From positions 62,001 through 126,000 of the forward strand of contig NZ_JADQWB010000008.1 in NCBI RefSeq assembly GCF_015704895.1: a stretch of 64,000 nucleotides of DNA. The letters run 5' to 3'. Numbering within the stretch: the first letter of the stretch is position 1; each line of letters starts with the position of its first letter. This DNA is from Agrobacterium leguminum (GTDB taxonomy: Bacteria; Pseudomonadota; Alphaproteobacteria; Rhizobiales; Rhizobiaceae). A program made the position numbers and the translations under genes. The notes under the pieces were generated by a model, which saw only the letters and a program-made list of their open reading frames with translations, ran no database searches and was not told where the DNA came from. Below are positions 27,347 to 35,707 of this stretch, one piece after another.

Positions 27347-28402
27347 TTGTCCCACGTCAGTCTGAAAGATGTGCAGGTGCTTGCGCCGAATTTCAAACGC
27401 AGGCTCTCCGGCGTCACCTCCACCATCGTTCAGCTCATTCCGGTGCAGAACCGGCTGGGACAGAAGGTGGCCGTCATTGGACCGGGTTTGCCGCCGCATC
27501 TGCCGCATGTGCGCTTCCGCGATCTGTGGCGGCTCTGGCAAAACGGCCCGCGGGGCGGCCCGCGCATCTGGCATGCCCGGCGCAACCTCGAAATGTTGCC
27601 GGGTCTTTTCATGCGTGACGTGCTGCGCATGAAGGTGAAGCTACTGTTCACCTCGGCCGCACAGAGGCGACATTCCGCCTATACACGGTTTCTGATTTCG
27701 AAGATGGATGCCGTGGTCGCGACCAGCACCCGCTCCGGCTCGTTTCTGGAAGTACCCCATCGCGTTGTCATGCATGGCGTCGATACCGACCTGTTCCATC
27801 CGGCAACCGGCCCGGAAGACACAATCGCGGCAACCGGCCTGCCGGGACAATATCTCATCGGCTGCTTTGGACGGGTGCGCCACCAGAAGGGCACCGATCT
27901 CTTCGTGCGCGCCATGATCGAGCTTTTGCCCGCCCATCCGCAATGGACGGCCATTGTTTCCGGCCGGGTAACGGCGGAACACAAGGCTTTTGCCGAGGCA
28001 CTCGAGGCCGATGTCAAGGCCGCCGGCCTATCGGACCGCATCGTGTTTCAGGGTGAGGTGGATGACATCAAGCCGTGGTACCGGCGGCTGACGCTCTATG
28101 TCGCCCCATCGCGCAACGAAGGTTTCGGCTTGACGCCGCTCGAGGCCATGGCATCGGAAACGGCCGTCGTCACCAGCACCGCCGGCGCCTATGAGGAAAT
28201 GATCGTCAAGGGCGAAACCGGCGCTGTCGTCGAGGCGGGTGACTATGCATCACTCAGGGATGCGATAAGGACCTATCTTGCCGACCCAGCTCTGGCCGAG
28301 AGCCATGCAAAGGCCGGGCTTTCGCATGTACGCAGCACATTTCCGCTTGAGAAAGAGGCCACGAGGCTCGGCGAAGTCTATGAGGCTTTGCGGCGCGGGT
28401 AA
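27347..28402 (+). CDS. lpcC: LPS core glycosyltransferase (LpcC-like mannosyltransferase)
   Basis: A GT4-family, GT-B fold glycosyltransferase of 351 residues. The C-terminal half has the nucleotide-sugar site GCFGRVRHQKGTDLFVRAM and the E-X7-E motif in NEGFGLTPLEAMA. The whole protein resembles LpcC of Rhizobium leguminosarum, which adds mannose to the inner lipopolysaccharide core at the cytoplasmic membrane. I use the TTG at 27347, which has GGAAG eight bases upstream; no in-frame ATG is near. It follows greA with its own spacer after the greA terminator. Confidence 0.88.
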   Translation: MSHVSLKDVQVLAPNFKRRLSGVTSTIVQLIPVQNRLGQKVAVIGPGLPPHLPHVRFRDLWRLWQNGPRGGPRIWHARRNLEMLPGLFMRDVLRMKVKLLFTSAAQRRHSAYTRFLISKMDAVVATSTRSGSFLEVPHRVVMHGVDTDLFHPATGPEDTIAATGLPGQYLIGCFGRVRHQKGTDLFVRAMIELLPAHPQWTAIVSGRVTAEHKAFAEALEADVKAAGLSDRIVFQGEVDDIKPWYRRLTLYVAPSRNEGFGLTPLEAMASETAVVTSTAGAYEEMIVKGETGAVVEAGDYASLRDAIRTYLADPALAESHAKAGLSHVRSTFPLEKEATRLGEVYEALRRG

Positions 28403-28433
28403 CGCGTCTTAAGGCAGGAACGAAGCCTGCCGC

Positions 28434-28901
28434 TCAGATTTCCACCAGACCGACGCGCTTGACCTGCCGGATGGTGAGCATGGTGCGCACCGTATCGACA
28501 TTTTCGTCCGCCGTCAGAACCTCGATGACGAAATCCTGAAACTCGGTCAGGTTCTTCGCCACGCAGTGCAGCAGGAAATCGCTTTCGCCCGATACCATCC
28601 AGGCCTGACGCACCAGCGACCAGCCGGCGGTTGCCGCCGCAAAGGCCTTCAGATTGCTGTCCGACTGGCGCTTGAGGCCGACCATGCAGAAGGCGACGAG
28701 ATCGAAACCGAGCTTCGGCGCGTTCAACATGGCGTGATAACCCTCGATCACACCCGCCTCTTCCAGCTTGCGGACGCGCCGGAGGCAGGGCGGCGCGGAA
28801 ATACCGACCCTTTCGGCCAGTTCCACATTGGTCATGCGCCCGTCGCGCTGCAATTCGCGCAGGATTTTCAGATCGATGGCATCGAGTTCGACGCTGGTCA
28901 C
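28434..28901 (-). CDS. Lrp/AsnC family transcriptional regulator
   Basis: A 155-residue regulator. The helix-turn-helix is at the start (LDAIDLKILRELQRDGRMTNVELAERVGISAPPCLRRVRKLEE) and is followed by the RAM/AsnC ligand domain (VSGESDFLLHCVAKNLTEFQDFV). The frame is open to 29024, but the GTG at 28901 begins the canonical N-terminus and has GAGG upstream. It is divergent from trxB; the same lrp-trxB-LysR order is known in Sinorhizobium (lrp3-trxB-lsrB). Effector amino acid unknown. Confidence 0.92.
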   Translation of the reverse strand: MTSVELDAIDLKILRELQRDGRMTNVELAERVGISAPPCLRRVRKLEEAGVIEGYHAMLNAPKLGFDLVAFCMVGLKRQSDSNLKAFAAATAGWSLVRQAWMVSGESDFLLHCVAKNLTEFQDFVIEVLTADENVDTVRTMLTIRQVKRVGLVEI

Positions 28902-29032
28902 GGAGGAGTACCTCGTTAAGCTGTGGAACTTCCTTCTACTATTCGGCGCGGGATTCGCAACATTATGCCACCGCCTGGTCACAAAATTGCGCGCACATCC
29001 ACAACTGCCTTGTTGGTAACGCAAGGCTGCCC

Positions 29033-29061
29033 TTGAATAAAGACACTAGACAACCTTAAAT
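29033..29061 (+). promoter_or_regulatory. candidate sigma-70 promoter of trxB-vtlR
   Basis: TTGAAT (29033-29038), a 17-base spacer and TTAAAT (29056-29061). The resulting leader to the trxB ATG is about 100 bases. Confidence 0.5.
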
Positions 29062-29167
29062 ACCGGGCAACGAAGGGGTTGAGGCCTGTCCGCGGTCATG
29101 CGGCTCCTAGGCCCGGTGCCGAAAGGCGCTGCCAGGGAAAGGCCCCGTTATTGAAAGGAACGCTTCC

Positions 29168-30142
29168 ATGTCTGCCCGCCACACGAAGGTATTGATCATC
29201 GGCTCCGGTCCCGCCGGTTATACCGCGGCGATCTACGCGGCCCGCGCAATGCTGAAACCCGTGCTGATCGCCGGCATGGAACAGGGCGGCCAGTTGATGA
29301 TCACCACCGATGTCGAGAACTATCCGGGCTTTGCCGATCCGATCCAGGGTCCGTGGCTGATGGACCAGATGCTGAAGCAGGCGACGCATGTGGGCGCGGA
29401 AATCGTCAGCGACCTCGTCACCGAAGTTGAAACCAATGTACGGCCTTTCGTGGTCAAGACCGATTCCGGTCAGGTCTGGACCGCCGATACGCTGATCATC
29501 GCCACCGGCGCCAAGGCCAAGTGGCTCGGCATTGAGAGCGAGCAGCATTTCCAGGGCTTCGGCGTTTCCGCCTGCGCCACCTGCGACGGTTTCTTCTATC
29601 GCAACAAGGATGTGATCGTGGTCGGCGGCGGCAACTCCGCCGTGGAAGAAGCGCTGTACCTCGCCCATATCGCCAAGTCGGTCACCGTCGTTCACCGCCG
29701 CGATAGCTTCCGCTCGGAAAAAATCCTGCAGGAACGGCTGTTCGCCAAGGAAAACGTCAAGATTCTCTGGAACACGGAAATCGCCGAAATTACCGGTGCG
29801 CCCGCAAAGCCGCCAATGCCGCCTTCCGTTTCCGGCGTGAAACTGCGCGACACCAAGACCGGTGCGATCAGCGAATTCCCCATCGACGGCGTCTTCGTCG
29901 CCATCGGCCATGCGCCGGCGGTCGAGCTGTTCAAGGGCAAGGTGAAGCTGAAAGACAACGGCTACATGTGGACCGCCCCCGATTCCACGGCGACCGACGT
30001 GGAAGGCATCTTCGCGGCTGGCGACGTCACCGACGACATTTACCGTCAGGCGATCACCGCAGCCGGCATGGGCTGCATGGCCGCGCTGGAAGCGGAACGT
30101 TATCTCACCGCGCATCAACCGCTTGCTGTCGCAGCGGAATAA
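29168..30142 (+). CDS. trxB: Thioredoxin-disulfide reductase
   Basis: Transfers electrons from NADPH through FAD to thioredoxin; 324 residues. The FAD-binding motif is at the start (VLIIGSGPAGYTAAIYAARA), the redox-active CATC pair is Cys136/Cys139 (SACATCDGFFY), the NADPH motif is VVGGGNSAVEEALYLA, and the FAD end motif is GIFAAGDVTD. AAAGGAA precedes the ATG. It is followed 18 bases later by vtlR, so the two are probably one operon. Confidence 0.97.
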   Translation: MSARHTKVLIIGSGPAGYTAAIYAARAMLKPVLIAGMEQGGQLMITTDVENYPGFADPIQGPWLMDQMLKQATHVGAEIVSDLVTEVETNVRPFVVKTDSGQVWTADTLIIATGAKAKWLGIESEQHFQGFGVSACATCDGFFYRNKDVIVVGGGNSAVEEALYLAHIAKSVTVVHRRDSFRSEKILQERLFAKENVKILWNTEIAEITGAPAKPPMPPSVSGVKLRDTKTGAISEFPIDGVFVAIGHAPAVELFKGKVKLKDNGYMWTAPDSTATDVEGIFAAGDVTDDIYRQAITAAGMGCMAALEAERYLTAHQPLAVAAE

Positions 30143-30160
30143 CCGAAAGGCAGGGTAGGC

Positions 30161-31063
30161 ATGGCAATGCCATTGGACTGGGATAAACTGCGCATTTTTC
30201 ATGCGGCTGCCGAAGCGGGGTCTTTCACCCACGCTGCCGACAAGCTGCATTTGTCCCAGTCGGCCATCAGCCGTCAGGTCAGCGCGCTCGAGCAGGATGT
30301 CGGCGTCAAGCTGTTCCATCGCCACGCTCGCGGCCTCATCCTCACGGAACAGGGCGAGTTGCTGTATCGCACCGCCCATGACGTGCTGCTGAAGCTCGAA
30401 ACCGTCAAGATGCAGCTCACCGAAACGACGGAGAAGCCGAGCGGCAAGCTGCGCGTGACGACCACCGTCGGTCTCGGCCAGGGCTGGCTGACGGACAAGG
30501 TGCAGGAATTCCTGCAGCTCTATCCGGAAATGTCGATCCAGCTCATCCTCGACAATGAGGAGCTGGACGTGAACATGCGTCACGCCGATTGCGCCATCCG
30601 CCTGCGCCAGCCGCAGCAGTCGGACCTCATTCAGCGCAAGCTGTTCACGGTGCACATGCACGTCTATGCCGCGCCGTCCTATATCAACCGCCATGGTGAG
30701 CCGCAGTCGATCGAGGATCTCGACAATCACCGCATCATTTCCTTCGGCGAACCGGCGCCCAACTATCTGCTGGACGTCAACTGGCTGGAGAATGCTGGGC
30801 GGTCCTCCGACAATACGCGCACGCCGCATCTGCAGATCAACAGCCAGACCTCGATCAAGCGCGCCTGCCTGCTGGGAATCGGCATCGCCTGCTTGCCGGA
30901 TTATATCGTCGGCCGCGATCCGGGCCTTATCCAGCTATCGCTCGCCGCAGATATTCCGTCCTTCGATACCTATTTCTGCTATCCCGATGAGATGAAAAAC
31001 GCTGCAAAGTTGAAAGCCTTCCGCGACTTCATCGTCGCAAAGGCGCGTAACTGGAACTTCTGA
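30161..31063 (+). CDS. vtlR: LysR-type regulator VtlR/LsrB
   Basis: A 300-residue LysR regulator with helix-turn-helix LRIFHAAAEAGSFTHAADKLHLSQSAISRQVSALEQ and a type-2 periplasmic-binding-like effector domain. The trxB-linked position and sequence match LsrB of Sinorhizobium and VtlR of Agrobacterium/Brucella, which govern host association, oxidative stress, lipopolysaccharide and AbcR sRNA expression. Cysteines in HADCAI, KRACLLGIGIACLPD and YFCYPD are candidates for redox sensing, as reported for LsrB. The two tandem AbcR genes lie just downstream. Start is ATG 30161 or the next ATG at 30167. Confidence 0.92.
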   Translation: MAMPLDWDKLRIFHAAAEAGSFTHAADKLHLSQSAISRQVSALEQDVGVKLFHRHARGLILTEQGELLYRTAHDVLLKLETVKMQLTETTEKPSGKLRVTTTVGLGQGWLTDKVQEFLQLYPEMSIQLILDNEELDVNMRHADCAIRLRQPQQSDLIQRKLFTVHMHVYAAPSYINRHGEPQSIEDLDNHRIISFGEPAPNYLLDVNWLENAGRSSDNTRTPHLQINSQTSIKRACLLGIGIACLPDYIVGRDPGLIQLSLAADIPSFDTYFCYPDEMKNAAKLKAFRDFIVAKARNWNF

Positions 31064-31124
31064 CGTTAAAATAATCGGCGTTTGGTTATAGTCTTTAAAT
31101 TTCAATAACTTATATGGCGCAACA

Positions 31125-31152
31125 CCCGAGCGGCGCACCTGCGCCGCCCGGG
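31125..31152 (+). terminator. hairpin after vtlR
   Basis: GCGGCGCA and TGCGCCGC form a perfect 8-bp GC stem with a two-base loop, extended by CCCG/CGGG with a mismatch. No T-run follows, so it is either a weak terminator or an RNA-stabilising end of the trxB-vtlR message. Confidence 0.45.
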
Positions 31153-31225
31153 AGCATTGCACATAAAATATACCGGAAATATCGAGGGCTGCGTGGTGCG
31201 CATGCCTGACCTGCACAAAAAAGAG

Positions 31226-31254
31226 TTGTTTCGTGCACAAAAAAGCACCATATC
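31226..31254 (+). promoter_or_regulatory. promoter of abcR1
   Basis: TTGTTT (31226-31231), 17 bases, CATATC (31249-31254), predicting a start near 31261. The abcR2 promoter has the same -35, the same spacing and CATATT. Confidence 0.7.
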
Positions 31255-31259
31255 GCTCT

Positions 31260-31379
31260 CAGCTGATGCACACGGTGGCTTTTCCTCCCAGTTCCACCGC
31301 ATCAGCTGTTCCCCTCTGGAGGTTTTTGACCTTCACACTTAAAGGGCCCTGGATCCATCCGGCGGCCCTCTTTTTTTAC
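31260..31379 (+). ncRNA. abcR1: AbcR1-type trans-acting small RNA
   Basis: About 118 bases. The 5' stem is GCTGATGC/GCATCAGC continued by GGTGG/CCACC. A single-stranded segment CTGTTCCCCTCTGGAGG follows, then a terminator stem AGGGCC/GGCCCT and seven T. The unpaired CCCCTCT can pair with Shine-Dalgarno sequences of target mRNAs. In A. tumefaciens AbcR1 uses Hfq to silence ABC-transporter mRNAs (amino acid, GABA and sugar uptake). Identity rests on position beside vtlR, tandem arrangement and structure; which copy is AbcR1 is assigned by order. Confidence 0.85.
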
Positions 31380-31425
31380 CCGCAAGAATTTTCTCCGAAT
31401 TGGCGAAATATCGCATGATGCAACC

Positions 31426-31454
31426 TTGTTTTGCATTATTCCCACACCCATATT
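31426..31454 (+). promoter_or_regulatory. promoter of abcR2
   Basis: TTGTTT (31426-31431), 17 bases, CATATT (31449-31454), start near 31461, exactly 200 bases after the equivalent point of the first sRNA. Confidence 0.7.
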
Positions 31455-31459
31455 TTAGT

Positions 31460-31564
31460 CAGCTGTCACGCTCGCCCAAGGCACGCGACAGCTGTTCCCC
31501 TCTGGAGGTTTTGACCTTCAAACTTATCAGGCCGCGGAGATATCCAGCGGCCTTCTTTTTTTGA
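31460..31564 (+). ncRNA. abcR2: AbcR2-type trans-acting small RNA
   Basis: About 104 bases. The 5' stem is AGCTGTC/GACAGCT, different in sequence from the first copy but in the same place. It is followed by the same CTGTTCCCCTCTGGAGG segment, then ACCTTCAAACTTA and a terminator stem AGGCCGC/GCGGCCT with seven T. The shared loop implies overlapping targets with the first copy, while the changed 5' stem allows separate regulation or stability. Confidence 0.85.
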
Positions 31565-31620
31565 AATGCCTGCCCGCCCTCTTGATCCTCACAGAGACGT
31601 GACTTGTATATCGACAATGA

Positions 31621-31636
31621 CCGATATAAATATCGG
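31621..31636. promoter_or_regulatory. palindromic operator of the ArsR-family gene
   Basis: CCGATAT-AA-ATATCGG is a perfect 7-2-7 palindrome. A TATAAA -10 element (31625-31630) lies inside it, so the ArsR protein made just downstream would block its own promoter by binding here. Confidence 0.7.
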
Positions 31637-31662
31637 ACATGCCAGATATTGAAGAAACACCG

Positions 31663-31953
31663 ATGAACCCGGAGGAAATCCTCAAAGCCCTTTCGCACCC
31701 CGCAAGGCTGAAATTCCTGGAATGGCTGAAGTCTCCGGAAAGTCACTTCTGCCAGGAGCATCCCCTCAGCATGGGTGTATGCGCCAACCAGTTTCAGATC
31801 AGCGGCCTGTCGCAATCCACCGTCTCGTCGCATCTGGCGGTGTTGCAGGCAGCCGGCCTGATAAGGTCGAAAAAGGTCGGGCAATGGGTGTTTTTCGAAC
31901 GCAACGAGGAAACCATCGACGCCTTCCGCAATTATCTGCAAGCCAATCTCTGA
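31663..31953 (+). CDS. ArsR-family transcriptional repressor
   Basis: A 96-residue winged-helix repressor (EEILKALSHPARLKFLEWL; recognition region ISGLSQSTVSSHLAVLQAAGLI). Two cysteines in HFCQEHPLSMGVCANQF are likely sensor residues, for metals or, given the ene-reductase next to it, electrophiles. The frame also has an ATG at 31639, but that is only a few bases from the predicted transcription start and lies next to the operator; 31663 has GAAGAA upstream. A small hairpin (AAACCGC/GCGGTTT, 31990-32006) lies between it and the reductase gene. Confidence 0.88.
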   Translation: MNPEEILKALSHPARLKFLEWLKSPESHFCQEHPLSMGVCANQFQISGLSQSTVSSHLAVLQAAGLIRSKKVGQWVFFERNEETIDAFRNYLQANL

Positions 31954-32080
31954 GCCTCCCAAGCTTTGAGCCTCGGGGTGTCGGACCGGAAACCGCAAGG
32001 CGGTTTTCATTCCGGCACCCAGACAGAAAGACAGCGCGTCCCCCGCGCAATTTCGCCAACCGACCAGAAAGTGAAGTCGC

Positions 32081-33193
32081 ATGACCAGTCTTTTCGAACC
32101 GGCACAGGCCGGCGATATCGCACTCGCCAACCGTATCGTCATGGCCCCCCTCACCCGCAACCGTTCGCCGGGCGCCATTCCCAACAATCTCAACGCCACC
32201 TATTACGAGCAGCGCGCCACGGCCGGGCTGATCGTCACCGAAGGCACGCCGATTTCCCAGCAGGGTCAGGGTTACGCTGACGTTCCCGGCCTCTACAAGC
32301 GGGAAGCGATCGCAGGCTGGAAACAGGTCACCGATGGCGTGCATTCGGCCGGTGGCAAGATCGTCGCGCAGATCTGGCATGTGGGCCGCATTTCCCACAC
32401 CTCGCTGCAGCCGCATGGCGGCCAGCCGGTCGCGCCTTCCGCCATTCCGGCCAAGTCGAAGACCTATATCATCAATGATGACGGCACCGGCGCTTTTGCC
32501 GAAACCTCCGAGCCCCGTGCGCTCACCATCGACGATATCGGCCTCATCCTCGAGGATTACCGCAGCGGCGCCCGCGCAGCACTGGAGGCCGGTTTCGACG
32601 GCGTCGAAATCCATGCCGCCAATGGCTACCTGATCGAGCAGTTCCTGAAATCCAGCACCAACCAGCGCACGGATGATTATGGCGGCTCTATCGAAAACCG
32701 CGCCCGCTTCCTGCTCGAAGTTGTCGATGCGGTGGCGGAAGAGATCGGCGCAGGCCGCACCGGCATCCGCCTCTCGCCCGTCACGCCCGCCAACGACATT
32801 TTCGAAGCCGATCCGCAGCCGCTTTATAACTACGTGGCGGAACAGCTCGGCAAGCGCAATCTCGCCTTCATCCATGTCGTTGAAGGCGCAACCGGCGGCC
32901 CGCGCGATTTCAAGCAGGGCGACAAGCCTTTCGACTATGCCGCCTTCAAGGCCGCTTATCGCAATGCCGGCGGGAAGGGTCTGTGGATCGCCAATAATGG
33001 CTACGACCGTGAGAGCGCCATCGAGGCGGTTGAAAGCGGTAAAGTCGACGCAGTGGCTTTCGGCAAGGCCTTCATCGCCAATCCGGATCTGGTCCGCCGC
33101 CTGAAAAACGACGCGCCGCTCAACGAGCCGAACCAGCCGACCTTCTATGGCGGCGGAGCCGAAGGTTACACCGACTATCCGGCGCTTGCCTGA
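32081..33193 (+). CDS. Old yellow enzyme family alkene reductase (NemA-like)
   Basis: A 370-residue FMN-dependent enzyme reducing activated C=C bonds with NAD(P)H, of the NemA/pentaerythritol-tetranitrate reductase family. Motifs include NRIVMAPLTRNRS at the first strand, QIWHVGRISHTSLQPHGGQPVAPSAIP (including the active-site region), DGVEIHAANGYLIEQFL and QRTDDYGGSIENRARFLLEV. Its position after the ArsR gene suggests induction by reactive electrophiles. Confidence 0.93.
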   Translation: MTSLFEPAQAGDIALANRIVMAPLTRNRSPGAIPNNLNATYYEQRATAGLIVTEGTPISQQGQGYADVPGLYKREAIAGWKQVTDGVHSAGGKIVAQIWHVGRISHTSLQPHGGQPVAPSAIPAKSKTYIINDDGTGAFAETSEPRALTIDDIGLILEDYRSGARAALEAGFDGVEIHAANGYLIEQFLKSSTNQRTDDYGGSIENRARFLLEVVDAVAEEIGAGRTGIRLSPVTPANDIFEADPQPLYNYVAEQLGKRNLAFIHVVEGATGGPRDFKQGDKPFDYAAFKAAYRNAGGKGLWIANNGYDRESAIEAVESGKVDAVAFGKAFIANPDLVRRLKNDAPLNEPNQPTFYGGGAEGYTDYPALA

Positions 33194-33210
33194 TAAGGGA
33201 TAAAGCAAAG

Positions 33211-33246
33211 ACGCCGCACTGCCCGAAAGCGGTGCGGCGTTTTCTT
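33211..33246 (+). terminator. terminator of the ene-reductase gene
   Basis: ACGCCGCAC (33211-33219) pairs with GTGCGGCGT (33232-33240) around a loop containing CCGAAAG, followed by TTTCTTTC. It directly abuts the convergent membrane-protein gene. Confidence 0.85.
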
Positions 33247-33636
33247 TCAGCGCAGGCTTCGCGCCTGCCGCGCGGCAAAATCGGAAAACGCACCCATGAC
33301 GAAGGCGTTGGGCACATGCAGCGCCTGCAGAAAGCCATTGCCCGTTTCCCGGCCGATGCTCATCAGGGCCACCTGAAGACAGTAAAGACCAAGCAGGACC
33401 AGCGTGCGGGCAAGGGTCGGCCGCAGATCGCCATATAGAGAAGCGAGAACCGCCAGCGACAGGATCGGAACGGCGATCAGAAAGCCGAGCCCCTTGTGCA
33501 GCGAAAGCAGCGATCCATCGTAATAGATCGACAGCCCGGCCAGCAGCACCTGCGCGAAGATCAGCACCGGCACGCTTGCCGAAATCACGGCAAACACGCG
33601 ACGCCGGGCCGACATCCCATTCGCAACCGTGGCCAT
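33247..33636 (-). CDS. Small four-helix membrane protein (DUF6220-like)
   Basis: A 129-residue integral membrane protein with four hydrophobic segments (about 13-35, 43-66, 75-93 and a weaker last one) and no soluble domain. It resembles the DUF6220 group of unknown function. Its ATG at 33636 overlaps the stop of the epimerase gene as TGATG, so the two are translationally coupled and controlled together, probably by the divergent LysR gene. Confidence 0.75.
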   Translation of the reverse strand: MATVANGMSARRRVFAVISASVPVLIFAQVLLAGLSIYYDGSLLSLHKGLGFLIAVPILSLAVLASLYGDLRPTLARTLVLLGLYCLQVALMSIGRETGNGFLQALHVPNAFVMGAFSDFAARQARSLR

Positions 33637-34673
33637 CACACCCTGCCCCCGGCATCGGCCGGATGCGGAAGGCTCGACGGCTGCGGCCTCTGTTCAAGGC
33701 AGCCGAGGCTCGCAAGCGTCGTCGCTACCGCGATGTCGATCGGTGTTCTGGGTTCCGTTCCGAGGAAATCCGTCAGCCTGCGATTGCTCATCCGGATCGG
33801 CATATGCCAGAGATATTGCATTTCCAGCACTTCGCGGAACAGGGGAACAAAGGGAGCGGCCAGTTTGATGCCCGACCAGGATAGCTGTCGCCTCTTGACC
33901 GGATGCCCGACAACCCGCTCGATGGCTTCAACCAGTTGCAGCCCGTCGAAATCCCAGAAACCTTCCATGTGATAGACGGCGAAAGCCGGAAGCTCGCCTG
34001 CGCGGTCCAGCAGCCGGCCAATGGTCTCGGCGACATCCGGCAGATAGGCCCATTGATGCCCGGCATAGGGCGCGGCGGGATTCTGGACACTCCGGACCGG
34101 CTTTCCGGGCTTCACCAGCATCTGCGAAAACCAGTTGTTTCTCGCGTCCGGCCCAAAGAAATCCCCGGCGCGGACGATCAGCACCGGCACGCCGCGCATC
34201 GACGCCATTTTCAGCCGCCGCTCCATCTCCACACGCAATGCGCCCTTGCGGGTGAACGGCTTTTGCGGGCTGTCTTCCGTCAGAAGCGGAAAGGCGTCCG
34301 GGCCGAAATTATAGACGCTGCCCGGAAAGACGATCCTCGCCCCGCAGGCCTCGGCGGCGGCGATGGTATTGTCGAGCATCGGCAGCACCTGGCTTTCCCA
34401 GTTGCGATATCCGGGAGGATTGACCGCATGGACGATGAGGCTCACGCCTTTTGCCGCATCCATCACATCCTGCCGGTTCATGGCGTCCCCGGCCACACGT
34501 TCGACGCCGTCCGTGGCGCCCGTTGACGTCCGCTGGCGCGTCATCGCCCTTACCCGCCATCCCCGTTGTTGCAGCATTTTGGAGACCTGACTGCCGACAC
34601 CGCCATTCACCCCCAAAATCAGGGCCAGAGGCCGTTCATTCCGCGCTGTATTTGCGTTGTTTTCATATATCAT
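33636..34673 (-). CDS. NAD(P)-dependent epimerase/reductase (extended SDR, atypical)
   Basis: A 345-residue Rossmann-fold protein. The nucleotide motif is LILGVNGGVGSQVSKML (Gly-X2-Gly-X2-Gly variant). A Tyr-containing GSVYNFGPDAFPLLTEDSPQKP sits where the epimerase active-site region lies, and VLIVRAGDFFGPDARN resembles the NAD-epimerase family. Substrate unknown. It faces the LysR gene over a 60 to 90-base spacer, the usual arrangement of a LysR target. Confidence 0.85.
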   Translation of the reverse strand: MIYENNANTARNERPLALILGVNGGVGSQVSKMLQQRGWRVRAMTRQRTSTGATDGVERVAGDAMNRQDVMDAAKGVSLIVHAVNPPGYRNWESQVLPMLDNTIAAAEACGARIVFPGSVYNFGPDAFPLLTEDSPQKPFTRKGALRVEMERRLKMASMRGVPVLIVRAGDFFGPDARNNWFSQMLVKPGKPVRSVQNPAAPYAGHQWAYLPDVAETIGRLLDRAGELPAFAVYHMEGFWDFDGLQLVEAIERVVGHPVKRRQLSWSGIKLAAPFVPLFREVLEMQYLWHMPIRMSNRRLTDFLGTEPRTPIDIAVATTLASLGCLEQRPQPSSLPHPADAGGRV

Positions 34674-34735
34674 TGCCGTACTCCTTGTTGTGGGCTGGAG
34701 TATCGTCCCGTTCCGCGATATACGAAATTATCGAA

Positions 34736-35707
34736 ATGAGTGGAGCAGCTATACAAAATCTTATGACGAGAAACCGTGACATCAGCTGGGATTTCTATCG
34801 CACCTTCCTCAGCGTGCTGAGCGACGGTTCGCTGTCCGCCGCCGCCCGTGAGCTTGGCATCACCCAGCCGACGGCGGGACGTCACATCGGCGCGCTGGAA
34901 GAGGCCGTCGGCTTTCCGCTGTTCATCCGCTCGCCGCACGGGTTGATGCCGACGGAAGCAGCGCTTGCGCTCCGCCCCTATGCGGAAAATCTCGCGGCGA
35001 CGACCGCCGCCCTGATGCGCGCGGCCTCTGGCGAAGTCGGCAAGATCGAAGGCACGGTGCGCATCAGCGCATCTGATATCATCGGCGTGGAAATGCTGCC
35101 GCCGATCATCACGGCCATGCAGGAGGTTCACCCGCGGCTTGAAATCGAGCTTTCGCTCTCCGATACGCTGGAAGACCTTTTAAGGCGCGAGGCGGATATC
35201 GCCATTCGCATGACCGAACCGCAGCAGGATGCAATCGTCATGCGTTATATCGGCAATTTCCGTCTGGGATTTCATGCGACGCGCGACTATCTGGCAAGAG
35301 CCGGCACCCCGAAGAGCATGGAAGATCTGAACCACCACCGGATGGTCGGTTTCGACCGCAAGACGCCTTTCATCCGGGCGGCCATCCAGCGGATGCGCTC
35401 GCTCGATCCGGACATACCCGATATTGAGGAAATTTCCTTTGAAATCCGCGCAGACAGCAATCTCGCCCAGCTTGCCATGATCCGCGCCAGCGCAGGCATC
35501 GGCGTCTGTCAGATCGGCCTGGCGCGCAAGGACCCCCGGCTCGTTCAGGTTCTTCCGAAAATCGACATTCCGCTCCACACCTGGGTCGCGATGCATGAAA
35601 ATCTCAAGACCTCGCCGCGATGTCGTGCCGTGTTCAGCGCCCTCGTCGAAGGCCTCAAGGGTCATCTTAAAGAAACCGATCCGGGCGCCCCGCCGAAACG
35701 GCGCTAA
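34736..35707 (+). CDS. LysR family transcriptional regulator
   Basis: A 323-residue LysR regulator (helix-turn-helix FYRTFLSVLSDGSLSAAARELGITQPTAGRHIGALEEAVG; effector domain from about residue 95). Starts at 34736 and 34763 are both possible; neither has a clear ribosome-binding site. The frame is open further upstream but overlaps the divergent epimerase. Regulation of the epimerase/membrane-protein pair is inferred from the divergent layout. The tail (GAPPKRR) is short and basic. Confidence 0.9.
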   Translation: MSGAAIQNLMTRNRDISWDFYRTFLSVLSDGSLSAAARELGITQPTAGRHIGALEEAVGFPLFIRSPHGLMPTEAALALRPYAENLAATTAALMRAASGEVGKIEGTVRISASDIIGVEMLPPIITAMQEVHPRLEIELSLSDTLEDLLRREADIAIRMTEPQQDAIVMRYIGNFRLGFHATRDYLARAGTPKSMEDLNHHRMVGFDRKTPFIRAAIQRMRSLDPDIPDIEEISFEIRADSNLAQLAMIRASAGIGVCQIGLARKDPRLVQVLPKIDIPLHTWVAMHENLKTSPRCRAVFSALVEGLKGHLKETDPGAPPKRR

